A stretch of DNA of 64,000 nucleotides from Flavobacterium aciduliphilum (GTDB taxonomy: Bacteria > Bacteroidota > Bacteroidia > Flavobacteriales > Flavobacteriaceae), in contig NZ_QLSZ01000006.1 of NCBI RefSeq assembly GCF_003268855.1, positions 62,001 to 126,000 of the forward strand, written 5' to 3'. Shown here piece by piece: positions 45,455 through 54,792 of the stretch (position 1 is the stretch's first letter; each line of letters starts with the position of its first letter). The notes under the pieces were generated by a model. That model was not told the DNA's origin and ran no database searches. It saw only the letters and a program-made list of their open reading frames with translations. The position numbers were made by a program, and so were the translations under genes.

Positions 45455-45547
45455 CAAGGCAAAGGTAACTAACCTAAATGAAAAACCATTTGAATTAACA
45501 AACTTTTAGAAAGGTTAACTCAAATGGATTCAATAAGTTTGTTTGTA

Positions 45548-46537
45548 TTATACGAGGTGGTTCGCAACCAAATATTCTGCAATTTGAATGGTGTTGGTAG
45601 CCGCTCCTTTTCTAAGATTATCGGCCACAATCCATAAGTTTAAGGAATTAGGTTGGCTTTCATCACGACGAATACGCCCTACAAAAACATCATCTTTATC
45701 TTGTGCAAACAAAGGCATAGGATAGGTGTATGTATCGGTATTGTCTTGAACGACAACCCCAGCAGTATGATGCAAGAGTTCTCGGATATCACTTAGGTTG
45801 AAATCGTTTGCGAATTCTACGTTTACCGCTTCGCTGTGTCCACCTACAACAGGAATTCTAATGGCCGTTGCCGTTACAGCAATGCTTTTATCTCCGATGA
45901 TTTTTTGTGTCTCCCGAACCAATTTCATTTCTTCTTTGGTGTAGCCGTTTTCTTCAAACACATCGCATTGTGGAATCGCATTTCGGTGGATTTGGTATTT
46001 GTATGCCATGTCACCTTGCACTCCTGCATATTCATTTTCCAATTGTTGTACCGCTTTTACACCAGTTCCTGTAATGGATTGATAGGTAGAAACAATCACG
46101 CGTTTGATGTGGTATTTTTTGTGTAATGGCGCTAACACCATCACCATTTGTATGGTAGAACAATTTGGATTGGCTATAATTTTATCGTCTTTAGTTAGCT
46201 CAGAAGCATTGATTTCTGGAACGATTAATTTTTTGGTAGGGTCCATTCGCCAAGCTGAAGAGTTATCAATAACGGTGGTTCCTACGGCTGCAAATTTGGG
46301 TGCCCAATCTAAAGAGGTTTGCCCACCCGCAGAAAACAATGCAATATCGGGGCGCATGTCTACGGCGGTTTGTAATCCAACCACTTTGTACGTTGTTCCA
46401 TTAAATTCGATTTCTTTTCCTACCGTTTTCTCTGAAGCTACAGGAATTAACGTTGTAACGGGAAAATTTCGTTCAGCTAAAACTTGGAGCATGACTTCGC
46501 CAACCATTCCGGTGGCACCTACAACAGCAACTTTCAT
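45548..46537 (-). CDS. asd: Aspartate-semialdehyde dehydrogenase
   Basis: A 329-residue cytoplasmic enzyme that reduces aspartyl phosphate to the semialdehyde, on the way to diaminopimelate, Lys, Met and Thr. The NADPH-binding GATGMVGEV (residues 8-16), the catalytic Cys126 (IANPNCSTIQ) and the active-site GGHSEAVNVEF are all present. It feeds the wall precursor made by the MurF-Alr enzyme encoded nearby on the same strand, with mscL between. Confidence 0.96.
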   Translation of the reverse strand: MKVAVVGATGMVGEVMLQVLAERNFPVTTLIPVASEKTVGKEIEFNGTTYKVVGLQTAVDMRPDIALFSAGGQTSLDWAPKFAAVGTTVIDNSSAWRMDPTKKLIVPEINASELTKDDKIIANPNCSTIQMVMVLAPLHKKYHIKRVIVSTYQSITGTGVKAVQQLENEYAGVQGDMAYKYQIHRNAIPQCDVFEENGYTKEEMKLVRETQKIIGDKSIAVTATAIRIPVVGGHSEAVNVEFANDFNLSDIRELLHHTAGVVVQDNTDTYTYPMPLFAQDKDDVFVGRIRRDESQPNSLNLWIVADNLRKGAATNTIQIAEYLVANHLV

Positions 46538-46618
46538 ATACGTATGATTTTTTACAAATTTAAGAAGTACAAATGTAAAAAGAAAAACGATGGAAATGAA
46601 AATTTTATAAAAAGAAAG

Positions 46619-46640
46619 ACCGCTTTAGTTTTAAAGCGGT
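46619..46640 (-). terminator. Terminator after mscL
   Basis: Stem ACCGCTTTA / TAAAGCGGT with a 4-nt loop. On the minus strand it runs into a T-rich stretch. It separates mscL from asd. Confidence 0.7.
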
Positions 46641-46666
46641 TTAGTTAGAATATATAATGTAGCGGT

Positions 46667-47047
46667 CTATTGTTTTTTTAGTAAATCTCTAATTTCGGTT
46701 AAGAGTTGTTCTTGAGTTGGACTAGAGGAAACTGCTGGTTTGGCTTCTTCTTTCTTTTTTGTGGCATTAATAGCTTTAATAATTAAAAATAAAATAAAAG
46801 CATCTATAAGAAAATTAATTACTGCCGATAAAAACATACCGTATTTAACTCCTCCAAAGATGGTTAATTCCTCGATTTTTGATAAATGAGCCGCTACTAG
46901 TGCAGGTTTTAACAATAAAGGCGTAATGACATCATCAATAAACGAACTTACAATTTTACCAAAAGCACCTCCAATAATAACCCCTATAGCTAAATCAATT
47001 ACGTTGCCTCTAGTGGCAAAGGTTTTAAATTCTGAAATCATTCCCAT
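46667..47047 (-). CDS. mscL: Large-conductance mechanosensitive channel
   Basis: A 126-residue homopentameric channel that releases solutes on hypo-osmotic shock. The family start is plain: SEFKTFATRGNVIDLAIGVIIGGAFGKIVSSFIDDVITPLL is the amphipathic helix plus TM1. TM2 is GMFLSAVINFLIDAFILFLIIKAIN, and a C-terminal helix ends in LLTEIRDLLKKQ. Length is normal. It lies 47 bp after murF-alr on the same strand. Confidence 0.97.
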   Translation of the reverse strand: MGMISEFKTFATRGNVIDLAIGVIIGGAFGKIVSSFIDDVITPLLLKPALVAAHLSKIEELTIFGGVKYGMFLSAVINFLIDAFILFLIIKAINATKKKEEAKPAVSSSPTQEQLLTEIRDLLKKQ

Positions 47048-47094
47048 GATCGTATTGTTTTAAATTAGTAGACACGAAGTTACAAAATAACTTT

Positions 47095-49539
47095 TTATTC
47101 TCTATAAAAAACGCGTTTTACTCGTTGCGAAATGCTCGTCATAATTTCATACGGAATGGTGCCCAGTTGTTTTGCTATAAAAGATACGGTTGGGTTTTCG
47201 CCAAAAATGATAACATCTGTACCTTCTTTACAATCAATATCAGTAATGTCTACCATAAGCATATCCATACAAACACTTCCTACAACAGGAGCTTTTTTGT
47301 TTTTGATGACAACATATCCGACACCATTTCCCCAATGTCTAGAAATTCCATCTGCATAACCAATTGGGATAGTAGCAATTTTGGTGGTTTTTTCAGCCAT
47401 AAATCTTCTACCATAGCCCACGCTTTCTCCTGCTTTGATGGTTCGGATTTGAGAAATAATCGACTTTAATGTTCCAACATTTTCTAGTAACTTTTGTTCA
47501 TCATCATCATTAGAAACACCATAAAGACCAATGCCTAAACGAACCATATCGTATTGGGCTTGGGGGAAATTGGAAATTCCAGATGTGTTTAAAATATGTC
47601 GAATGGGTTTGATTTGTAGAGCATTCATCAATTGTGATGATAGTTTTTCAAACAATTTTATTTGCGCCAAAGTAAAATCTACAAATGCCATGTCATCACT
47701 GGTAGCTAAATGGGATAAGATGCTTTTTATTTGAACGTTGGTATTGTTTTTTAATATTGCAATAAGTTCGTCGATATGCTCTTCTTCAAATCCCAAACGA
47801 TGCATTCCTGTATCGAGTTTTATGTGAATAGGAAAGTTTTTCAATTTCTTTTGTTCGGCAATTTTTAAGAAAGCTGTGAGTCCTTTTAGGGAATAAATTT
47901 CAGGTTCTAATTGGTGTTGAATAAGGGCTGCAAAACTCGTATTTTCAGGATTTAAAACCATAATAGGCAACTCAATTTCTGCGTTTTTTAGCGAAATTCC
48001 TTCATCGGCAAAAGCCACCCCTAGATAATCGACTTTGTGATGTGACAGCAATTTAGCAACTTCAAAGCCTCCATTGCCATAACTAAACGCTTTTACCATA
48101 ACCATCAATTTGGTTTCTGGTTGAAGCTTCGATTTATAGAAATTCAAATTATGACTTATGGCATTGAGATTGATTTCCAAAACGGTTTCATGGGTTTTTT
48201 CTTCTAAGGTGGCTACAATTTCCTCAAAATGAAAATGGCGTGCTCCTTTTATCAGAATGGTTTCGTTTTCAAATGTAATTTTGTCGATGGTGTCTAAAAA
48301 CTGCGCTGTAGATTGGAAAGTGAGGCAATTGGGAAACTTGCTTTTAAATCCAGAAATGGTTTTTCCTATGGCAATCACACGATTGATTTTATTGGAAACA
48401 ATCACCTGCGAAACTTGCGAATACAATTCTTCAGTAACCAATCCGCTTTGAAAAATATCCGAGAGAATAAGCGTTTTCTTTTTATATTGCTTTTGACTTT
48501 CTAGAAAATCTAACGCGATTTTTAACGACTGAAAATCGGAACTGTAACTGTCATCAATCAGGGTAGTATTGTTTACGCCATTTTTAACTTTCAAGCGCAT
48601 TTCTACGGGATAAAGCATGGCCATTCGATGTTGAATGGTTTCATGATCATATTTAAAATATAACAAGACCATCAAACAATGCATAGCGTTTTCAATTGAC
48701 GCTTGGTCAGCAAAAGGGATCATGATTTTAAAACACAACTTTTGAAAAGTAATTTGAAGTTCTGTTTTATCAGGACTTTCTTTAGCTCTTACAAAAACAT
48801 CGGCTTTACCATCTTCAGAACTCCATGTAAACGTATTGATTTTGGGATTCAGAAACGCTTCTATGGTTCGATTTTTATTCATAATTAAAACCTCAACGGA
48901 CGAGAATAGTTTTAATTTTTCTTTTATTTTTTCGCCAACATCATGAAAGCCTTCGTTGTGAGCCGAACCAATATTGGATAATACTCCAAGGGTAGGTTGG
49001 ATGATGCGTTGCAGATTAGCCATTTCGTTTATGGTAGAAATTCCAGCTTCAAAAATCCCGAGGTTGTGTTTTTCGTTAATTCCCAAAACCGAAAGCGGTA
49101 CCCCAACTTGGGAGTTATAACTTTTGGGTGAGCGAATGATATTGTAATCGGGACTTAGCAAGAAATTCAACCATTCTTTGATGATGGTTTTTCCGTTACT
49201 TCCTGTGATTCCTATCACTGGAAAATTGAAATCACTACGGTAAGTGGTAGCAAACGTTTGTAATGCCTGAACGGAATTCTCAACCACAAGAAAATTGGCC
49301 TTTCCTTGTACGTTAGAAGGGATATAGTTAACAACAAAATTCATTACACCCTTTTCAAAAAGATCGGCGACAAATTTATGTCCGTCATTGTTGGGGCCGA
49401 CTAAAGCAAAGAATAGCGTACTTTCTGAATTTTGTAGCGAACGACTATCAATAGAAATGTGATCTACTATGGCGATATCGTTTATACCAACAAAAGTAGC
49501 TTTAATGATTGGAATGATATTTCGGATGGAAAGGGTCAA
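47095..49539 (-). CDS. Bifunctional MurF ligase / alanine racemase
   Basis: An 814-residue fusion. The N-terminal half is MurF, which adds D-Ala-D-Ala to the UDP-MurNAc tripeptide: P-loop GITGSNGKT at residues 110-118, and VEMRLKVKNGVNNTTLIDDSYS. The C-terminal half (from about residue 450) is a PLP alanine racemase: Lys483 in MVKAFSYGNGGFE, VGYGRRF, VGSVCMDMLMVDI. One protein thus makes D-Ala and uses its dipeptide. The fusion is typical of Bacteroidota. The start is TTG at 49539, 2 bp after the tdk stop; the next Met is about 65 residues in and would cut the Mur domain. Confidence 0.94.
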   Translation of the reverse strand: MTLSIRNIIPIIKATFVGINDIAIVDHISIDSRSLQNSESTLFFALVGPNNDGHKFVADLFEKGVMNFVVNYIPSNVQGKANFLVVENSVQALQTFATTYRSDFNFPVIGITGSNGKTIIKEWLNFLLSPDYNIIRSPKSYNSQVGVPLSVLGINEKHNLGIFEAGISTINEMANLQRIIQPTLGVLSNIGSAHNEGFHDVGEKIKEKLKLFSSVEVLIMNKNRTIEAFLNPKINTFTWSSEDGKADVFVRAKESPDKTELQITFQKLCFKIMIPFADQASIENAMHCLMVLLYFKYDHETIQHRMAMLYPVEMRLKVKNGVNNTTLIDDSYSSDFQSLKIALDFLESQKQYKKKTLILSDIFQSGLVTEELYSQVSQVIVSNKINRVIAIGKTISGFKSKFPNCLTFQSTAQFLDTIDKITFENETILIKGARHFHFEEIVATLEEKTHETVLEINLNAISHNLNFYKSKLQPETKLMVMVKAFSYGNGGFEVAKLLSHHKVDYLGVAFADEGISLKNAEIELPIMVLNPENTSFAALIQHQLEPEIYSLKGLTAFLKIAEQKKLKNFPIHIKLDTGMHRLGFEEEHIDELIAILKNNTNVQIKSILSHLATSDDMAFVDFTLAQIKLFEKLSSQLMNALQIKPIRHILNTSGISNFPQAQYDMVRLGIGLYGVSNDDDEQKLLENVGTLKSIISQIRTIKAGESVGYGRRFMAEKTTKIATIPIGYADGISRHWGNGVGYVVIKNKKAPVVGSVCMDMLMVDITDIDCKEGTDVIIFGENPTVSFIAKQLGTIPYEIMTSISQRVKRVFYRE

Positions 49540-49541
49540 AA

Positions 49542-50168
49542 TTATTCTTCTTTTTTCTCAGACAAAAGTTCGGCATCTTTTACTTCCAAGTTTTCTCGCA
49601 TGGCTTTAAAATAGGCCGCCCGACTTAAAGGTTCGTACTCTTCGGTTTCTCCAAGTAACACCAAATGGTCGCTGTCGGCTTTTCTAAAACTGTAGTGCGC
49701 TAAGTTGCCTGTTCGGGTACAAACGGCATGGACTTTTGTTACATATTCGGCAGTAGCCATCAGCGCAGGCATCGGTCCAAAAGGGTTTCCTTTAAAATCC
49801 ATATCCAATCCAGCAACGATAACACGAATGCCAGAGTTTGCTAAATCATTGCAAATTTTTACAATCTCATCATCAAAAAACTGAGCCTCATCAATTCCTA
49901 CGACATCGCAACCTTGAGCTAAAATAGCAATGTTGGCAGCCGCTGGTACGGGTGTGGAACGAATTTCATTCTTGTTGTGCGAGACCACCATTTCTTCGTC
50001 ATAACGAGTATCGATGGCAGGTTTAAAAATCTCCACTTTTTGTTTGGCAAATTGCGCACGTTTGAGTCTTCGGATGAGTTCTTCGGTCTTTCCAGAGAAC
50101 ATCGAACCGCAGATTACTTCAATCCAGCCAAATTGTTCTTTATGATTTACAGTATTTTCGAGAAACAT
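49542..50168 (-). CDS. tdk: Thymidine kinase (type II)
   Basis: A 208-residue salvage kinase. The P-loop [14 protein letters not shown] is at residues 21-34, [15 protein letters not shown] is the Walker B/lasso base, and [15 protein letters not shown] is diagnostic. The usual zinc knuckle near the lasso has only one cysteine left ([13 protein letters not shown] instead of CxxC), a form I recall from other Bacteroidota. It is coupled to murF-alr (2-bp gap). Confidence 0.95.
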   Translation of the reverse strand: MFLENTVNHKEQFGWIEVICGSMFSGKTEELIRRLKRAQFAKQKVEIFKPAIDTRYDEEMVVSHNKNEIRSTPVPAAANIAILAQGCDVVGIDEAQFFDDEIVKICNDLANSGIRVIVAGLDMDFKGNPFGPMPALMATAEYVTKVHAVCTRTGNLAHYSFRKADSDHLVLLGETEEYEPLSRAAYFKAMRENLEVKDAELLSEKKEE

Positions 50169-50204
50169 TTAATAATTTCGTTATTATGAAACAGGAATTT
50201 CTGT

Positions 50205-50227
50205 TACATTTGTACAAAACAAAAATA
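50205..50227. promoter_or_regulatory. Face-to-face overlapping promoter boxes for tdk and the rsmI unit
   Basis: Plus strand: TACATTTG at 50205-50212 points at the gene starting at 50269. Minus strand: TATTTTTG at 50220-50227 points at tdk (start 50168). The two predicted start sites would fall between the boxes and overlap by a few bases, so the promoters should exclude one another. Confidence 0.5.
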
Positions 50228-50268
50228 TCAAATTCTTATAAGAAATTTCACTTCAACGCATTAAAGTT

Positions 50269-51078
50269 ATGAAAAAAAGATTGGAAGCCGAATTAATAAG
50301 CATTGCACACCGAATTTTGAAATTAAAAAACAAATCGGAGCTTGACAAACTGTATTTTGAAACCCAAAAGTTGTATGAGGCATTGACTGTTTTGAAATTC
50401 TATGGCGACAATTATGAACAAGTAAAAACGTCTGTTGAAGCAGAAGATTTAGAAGAAAAACTAAGTGCTTTTATTAATAATGACTCAACAAGTGAGGCAG
50501 CAGTTTCAGAAGTTGTTGAAGAATTGATAGAAGAAACAGCAGAGGTTCCAACCGCAACAGAAGCGGAACTAGAGCAGCCAACAGCAGCAGAATTAACAGA
50601 GGAAACCCCTGTTTCTGAGTCAGCCCCCGATTTTGATCCTATTTTTGAAATGGCAGCCGAAGCTTCTTTTGAAGAAGACATAAAAGAAACCGAATCTTCC
50701 AATGAAATGGAACCTAAACAAATGATTTTGCAAGATATTCTTGGAGATTATACCGAACCTGAATTTGTTAAACCTAGTGACATCGTGGTACCTCCTTCGT
50801 TGAAAAGTAGTATTGAAGAGCAACCCCTATCGTTGAATGAGCAACATTCAAAAGCGATTAATATTGGTTTGAATGACCGCATTGCTTTTGTGAAAAACTT
50901 ATTTGGCGGCAGTACAGAAGACTACAATCGTGTATTGTCACAGCTTAATACGTTTACAACCCTAGAGGAGGCCAAAGATTTTATAGAAGAAATCATCAAA
51001 CCCGATTACAATAATTGGGAAGGGGTAAATGATTATGCCGAAAGATTTATCGAAATTGTGGCTAAAAAGTTTTCATAA
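50269..51078 (+). CDS. Conserved hypothetical acidic protein upstream of rsmI
   Basis: A 269-residue cytoplasmic protein that I cannot name. Residues 1-70 form a charged helix or coiled coil (RLEAELISIAHRILKLKNKSEL). Residues 75-190 are low-complexity, Glu/Ala/Ser-rich and probably disordered. Residues 195-269 form a compact helical domain (INIGLNDRIAFVKNLFGGSTEDYNRVLSQLNTF). rsmI starts immediately after the stop codon. No membrane or signal segments. The layout looks like an adaptor with a long acidic tether, but this is inference. Confidence 0.75.
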   Translation: MKKRLEAELISIAHRILKLKNKSELDKLYFETQKLYEALTVLKFYGDNYEQVKTSVEAEDLEEKLSAFINNDSTSEAAVSEVVEELIEETAEVPTATEAELEQPTAAELTEETPVSESAPDFDPIFEMAAEASFEEDIKETESSNEMEPKQMILQDILGDYTEPEFVKPSDIVVPPSLKSSIEEQPLSLNEQHSKAINIGLNDRIAFVKNLFGGSTEDYNRVLSQLNTFTTLEEAKDFIEEIIKPDYNNWEGVNDYAERFIEIVAKKFS

Positions 51079-51756
51079 ATGAGCAAACTGTTTTTAGTTC
51101 CAACACCCATTGGCAATCTCGACGACATGACTTTTAGAGCCATTCAGGTTTTAAAAGAAGTCGATTTAATCTTGGCAGAAGATACACGTACCAGCGGGAA
51201 ATTATTAAAGCATTTTGAGATTGCTACACACATGCAGAGTCATCACATGCACAACGAACATAAAACTGTTGAAAATTTAGTCGCCCGATTGAAAGGAGGC
51301 GAAACGATTGCTCTAATTTCCGATGCGGGAACCCCAGCAATTTCGGACCCAGGATTTTTATTAACGAGGGCATGTGTGGAAAATGGCATTGCAGTGGAAT
51401 GTTTACCTGGTGCCACAGCCTTTGTCCCTGCCTTAGTGAACAGCGGTCTACCCAACGATCGATTTGTTTTTGAAGGATTTCTCCCCGAAAAAAAAGGAAG
51501 ACAAACGCGTTATTTGTTCTTGGCAGAAGAAACGCGAACCATGATTTTTTATGTGTCACCTTATAAATTGGTGAAAACCTTAGCCGAATTTACGCAGTAT
51601 TTTGGTGCAGATAGACCAGTTTCTATATCAAGAGAATTGTCAAAATTACACGAAGAAACCATTCGCGGAACCGCTGAAGAAGTACTCAAACATTTTGAGC
51701 ATAAAGCACCAAAGGGCGAAATTGTAGCCGTGGTTGCAGGAAAAAGTGTGAAGTAA
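51079..51756 (+). CDS. rsmI: 16S rRNA (cytidine-1402-2'-O)-methyltransferase
   Basis: A 225-residue SAM-dependent enzyme of the tetrapyrrole methylase fold that modifies C1402 in the ribosomal P-site. Family motifs: LVPTPIGNLDDMTFRA, LILAEDTRTSGKLL, LISDAGTPAISDPGFLL, CLPGATAFVPALVNSGLPNDRFVFEGFLP. It is shorter than E. coli RsmI (286 residues), lacking the C-terminal extension. It directly abuts the preceding unknown gene. Confidence 0.95.
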   Translation: MSKLFLVPTPIGNLDDMTFRAIQVLKEVDLILAEDTRTSGKLLKHFEIATHMQSHHMHNEHKTVENLVARLKGGETIALISDAGTPAISDPGFLLTRACVENGIAVECLPGATAFVPALVNSGLPNDRFVFEGFLPEKKGRQTRYLFLAEETRTMIFYVSPYKLVKTLAEFTQYFGADRPVSISRELSKLHEETIRGTAEEVLKHFEHKAPKGEIVAVVAGKSVK

Positions 51757-51868
51757 ATCACGACTGAATCTGCAAATATTTTGGCAACAGCTTAAATATC
51801 AAAAGAATTTTATACATTTACAAAATATAAGCCATAAAAACATAATTTATAATTTTAATTCACAATTT

Positions 51869-53560
51869 ATGCGTTGGACTTTACAATCGAAGCCAGAAAA
51901 AGAACAAGTTCAAAAACTACAAAACGAACTTAGAGTTGACGAAATCATCGCAACATTATTAGTACAAAGAGGGGTTACCACCTACGAGCAATCCAAGACA
52001 TTCTTCAGACCCACTTTAGACGATTTGCACAATCCGTATCTCATGAAAGATATGGATAATGCTGTCAACCGTATTGAAAAAGCAATTGAACAAGGCGAGA
52101 ATATTCTAGTTTTTGGGGATTATGACGTTGATGGTACCACGGCAGTCTCTTTAGTGTCGAGTTATTTGCGTAGTTATTATCCCAATATCGCTACATATAT
52201 ACCCGATCGATATGATGAGGGATATGGGATTTCCTATAAAGGAATTGACTTTGCAGCCGATAACGAAATGTCACTTATAATTGCTTTGGATTGTGGAATT
52301 AAATCTATCGATCACGTGACTTATGCCAATGCAAAAAATATTGATTTTATTATTTGTGACCACCATAGACCAGGAAATGCTCTACCAGAAGCAGTTGCGG
52401 TTTTAGATCCTAAACGAGACGATTGTACGTATCCCTATGATGAACTTTGTGGTTGTGGTGTGGGGTTCAAGCTTATCCAGGCTTTGGCCCAAAATAGAAA
52501 TCAATCCGTTTTAGATTTAGTTCCTTATTTGGATTTGGTTGCTACAGCCATTGCCGCCGATATTGTACCAATTACAGGTGAAAATCGCGTTTTAGCAAAA
52601 TTTGGATTGGAAGTGATTAATACGAATCCAAGACCAGGAATTATGGCATTGGTTCAGAATATAAAGAAAAAAGTGTTAACTATTACAGATGTAGTTTTCA
52701 TTATAGCACCAAGAATCAATGCAGCAGGTAGAATTAAACATGGTAATGCTGCAGTGGCTTTATTGACTGAATTTGATCTGAAACAAGCCGAAGTTTTTGC
52801 CTCAGAAATAGAACAACACAATGCAGATCGAAAAGATTTAGACAAACAAATCACCATAGAAGCGCTTGCTCAAATTGAAAATAACGAAGAGCAAAACCGA
52901 TTTACTACGGTTGTATATCAAGAAAATTGGCATAAAGGCGTAATAGGAATCGTGGCCTCCCGATTGACAGAAACCTATTATCGCCCTACGATTGTATTTA
53001 CAAAAAGTGGCGATAAATTGGCCGCCTCTGCACGATCTGTGAAAGATTTTGACATTTACAATGCTCTGGAAGCCTGTGCGGAACATTTAGAACAATTTGG
53101 AGGACATATGTATGCTGCAGGAATGACTTTACATGAAGCAAATTTTCCAAATTTTAAGGAAGCCTTTGAACAAGTAGTCAAAAATACCATTTCTCCTGAT
53201 TTATTGATTCCTGAAATTTCAGTAGACTTAGAAATAAATCTTACAGAGATAACGCCGAAATTAGTGCGATTACTCAAACAATTTGAACCCTTCGGACCCC
53301 AAAATATGGCTCCAGTTTTTATGTCTAAAAAGATCAGAGATACAGGGTATGCGAAACCATTGGGTCAAAAAGACGAGCATTTGAAAATGTTTGTTAAACA
53401 AAATGAAAGTGAGGGGTTTTCTGCCATTGGCTTTGGACTAGGACAAAAGATAGCAATGGTACAAAGCACAAATTTATTCGATGCGGTTTATTGCATTGAC
53501 GAAAATGAATTTAATGGTAATGTTTCTATACAACTGAGGGTAAAAGACATTAAAAACTAG
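51869..53560 (+). CDS. recJ: Single-stranded-DNA-specific 5'-3' exonuclease RecJ
   Basis: A 563-residue DHH-family nuclease for recombination and mismatch repair. Metal motifs: VFGDYDVDGTTAV (near residue 80), LDCGIKS, CDHHRPG, and the DHHA1 part with QFGGHMYAAGMTL near residue 410. A C-terminal OB-like domain follows. Its last 4 bp overlap the convergent lpxH gene, and no terminator separates them. Confidence 0.95.
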   Translation: MRWTLQSKPEKEQVQKLQNELRVDEIIATLLVQRGVTTYEQSKTFFRPTLDDLHNPYLMKDMDNAVNRIEKAIEQGENILVFGDYDVDGTTAVSLVSSYLRSYYPNIATYIPDRYDEGYGISYKGIDFAADNEMSLIIALDCGIKSIDHVTYANAKNIDFIICDHHRPGNALPEAVAVLDPKRDDCTYPYDELCGCGVGFKLIQALAQNRNQSVLDLVPYLDLVATAIAADIVPITGENRVLAKFGLEVINTNPRPGIMALVQNIKKKVLTITDVVFIIAPRINAAGRIKHGNAAVALLTEFDLKQAEVFASEIEQHNADRKDLDKQITIEALAQIENNEEQNRFTTVVYQENWHKGVIGIVASRLTETYYRPTIVFTKSGDKLAASARSVKDFDIYNALEACAEHLEQFGGHMYAAGMTLHEANFPNFKEAFEQVVKNTISPDLLIPEISVDLEINLTEITPKLVRLLKQFEPFGPQNMAPVFMSKKIRDTGYAKPLGQKDEHLKMFVKQNESEGFSAIGFGLGQKIAMVQSTNLFDAVYCIDENEFNGNVSIQLRVKDIKN

Positions 53561-54300
53561 TATTTTTTTATCTCGAATTGGTACCCGTCAAATACGCCAT
53601 AGGTAAAATAATTTACCCAATCTCCTAAGTTAACATATTGGGATTGAGAACCTATGGGTAAAATTAAGGGTAAATGTCTGTGTCCAAAGACAAAAAAATC
53701 ATAATGTTTTGTTTCTAGTTTACGTTTTGCATAGAGAATGAGCCATTCTTTATCTTCGCCTAAAAATTTTACGTCAGAAGCGCCTGATATCAGTTTGTTT
53801 TTTACGGAGAGGTGTTGCGCTAGTGCTACGCCAATATCGGGATGAAGCCAACGATATAACGCTTTTGAAAACGGATTAGTGAAGACTTTCTTCATTCTTT
53901 TGTATCCTTTGTCTCCTGGACCTTTGCCGTCTCCATGACCTATAAGAAATATCTTGTTATTAAAAACAAATTCTTTATTGTCATGATACACGGGAATATT
54001 AAGTTCTTTTTCAAAATAATCAGCCATCCATAAATCATGATTTCCAACAAAGAAAAAAATTGGAATACCATTATCACGGAGTTCAGCCAATTTTCCTAGT
54101 ACCCTAACAAATCCTTTTGGAACAACTGTTTTATATTCAAACCAAAAGTCGAATAAGTCCCCTAGAAGAAAAATAGCTTCTGCATCATTTTTTACTGCAT
54201 CAAGCCATGCTACAAATTTTTGTTCTCGAGGAAAACTTTGTTCTGGAGTAGGCGCGCCAAAATGTTGATCTGAGGCAAAATATATTTTCTTTAGTGTCAT
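53557..54300 (-). CDS. lpxH: UDP-2,3-diacylglucosamine diphosphatase (LpxH-type phosphoesterase)
   Basis: A 247-residue metallophosphoesterase of lipid A synthesis that makes lipid X. Metal motifs in order: ASDQHFG, LLGDLFDFWFEY, FVGNHDLWMADYF, IGHGDGKGPGDKGYK and FGHRHLP. The GDGKGPGDKGYKRMKK stretch is typical of the Bacteroidota LpxH-like group. It is the last gene of a probable three-gene unit (small membrane protein, queD, lpxH), 12 bp after queD. Confidence 0.9.
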   Translation of the reverse strand: MTLKKIYFASDQHFGAPTPEQSFPREQKFVAWLDAVKNDAEAIFLLGDLFDFWFEYKTVVPKGFVRVLGKLAELRDNGIPIFFFVGNHDLWMADYFEKELNIPVYHDNKEFVFNNKIFLIGHGDGKGPGDKGYKRMKKVFTNPFSKALYRWLHPDIGVALAQHLSVKNKLISGASDVKFLGEDKEWLILYAKRKLETKHYDFFVFGHRHLPLILPIGSQSQYVNLGDWVNYFTYGVFDGYQFEIKKY

Positions 54301-54312
54301 TGGTAAAGGGTA

Positions 54313-54765
54313 TTATTCATTGTCACTAGCATACCACTCGGCATAGGAACTTTCAGTTTCTTGGAGTTTAAGAGCGTGTAATTGAATGCCTTCAGGAAGT
54401 CTGTTCGTTATTTTTTTTGCAAAGTCAATGACCATATTTTCGCTAGTAGGTTGGTATTCAACTAAGATAACATGATGTCCTCGCGTTTGTAACTCAGCGG
54501 CCAATTCGATATGAGGGGTGTTTTTATTGAAAACAGTGGCATGATCAAAAACATCTACAATTTCTTCTTTTACAATTTTTTTTAAATCGGAAAAGTCAAT
54601 AACCATACCATATTTAGTGTTTTTAGTATCTGTAATGGGTTTTCCTATTACTGTAACATATAATTTGTAACTGTGCCCATGAACATTTTTACATTTTCCA
54701 TCGTAGCCAAATAAGGCATGTCCCGTCTCAAAATTAAATATTTTAGTAATTCTAATCGTACTCAT
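54313..54765 (-). CDS. queD: 6-carboxytetrahydropterin synthase
   Basis: A 150-residue T-fold enzyme of the preQ0/queuosine pathway. It has the catalytic Cys and zinc histidines (KCKNVHGHSYKLYV) and the N-terminal His in FETGHALFGYDG. DHATVFN and PTSENMVIDFAKKI complete the family pattern. It would act early in the pathway for which QueG in this window does the last step. It sits between a small membrane protein gene and lpxH. Confidence 0.95.
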   Translation of the reverse strand: MSTIRITKIFNFETGHALFGYDGKCKNVHGHSYKLYVTVIGKPITDTKNTKYGMVIDFSDLKKIVKEEIVDVFDHATVFNKNTPHIELAAELQTRGHHVILVEYQPTSENMVIDFAKKITNRLPEGIQLHALKLQETESSYAEWYASDNE

Positions 54766-54792
54766 GTATCTTTTTTTATTGTGTTAGCAAAA

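Noticed and set aside
47125..47469. 114-residue plus-strand frame antisense to the alanine racemase part
   Set aside because: A shadow of murF-alr with no promoter, start context or family features.
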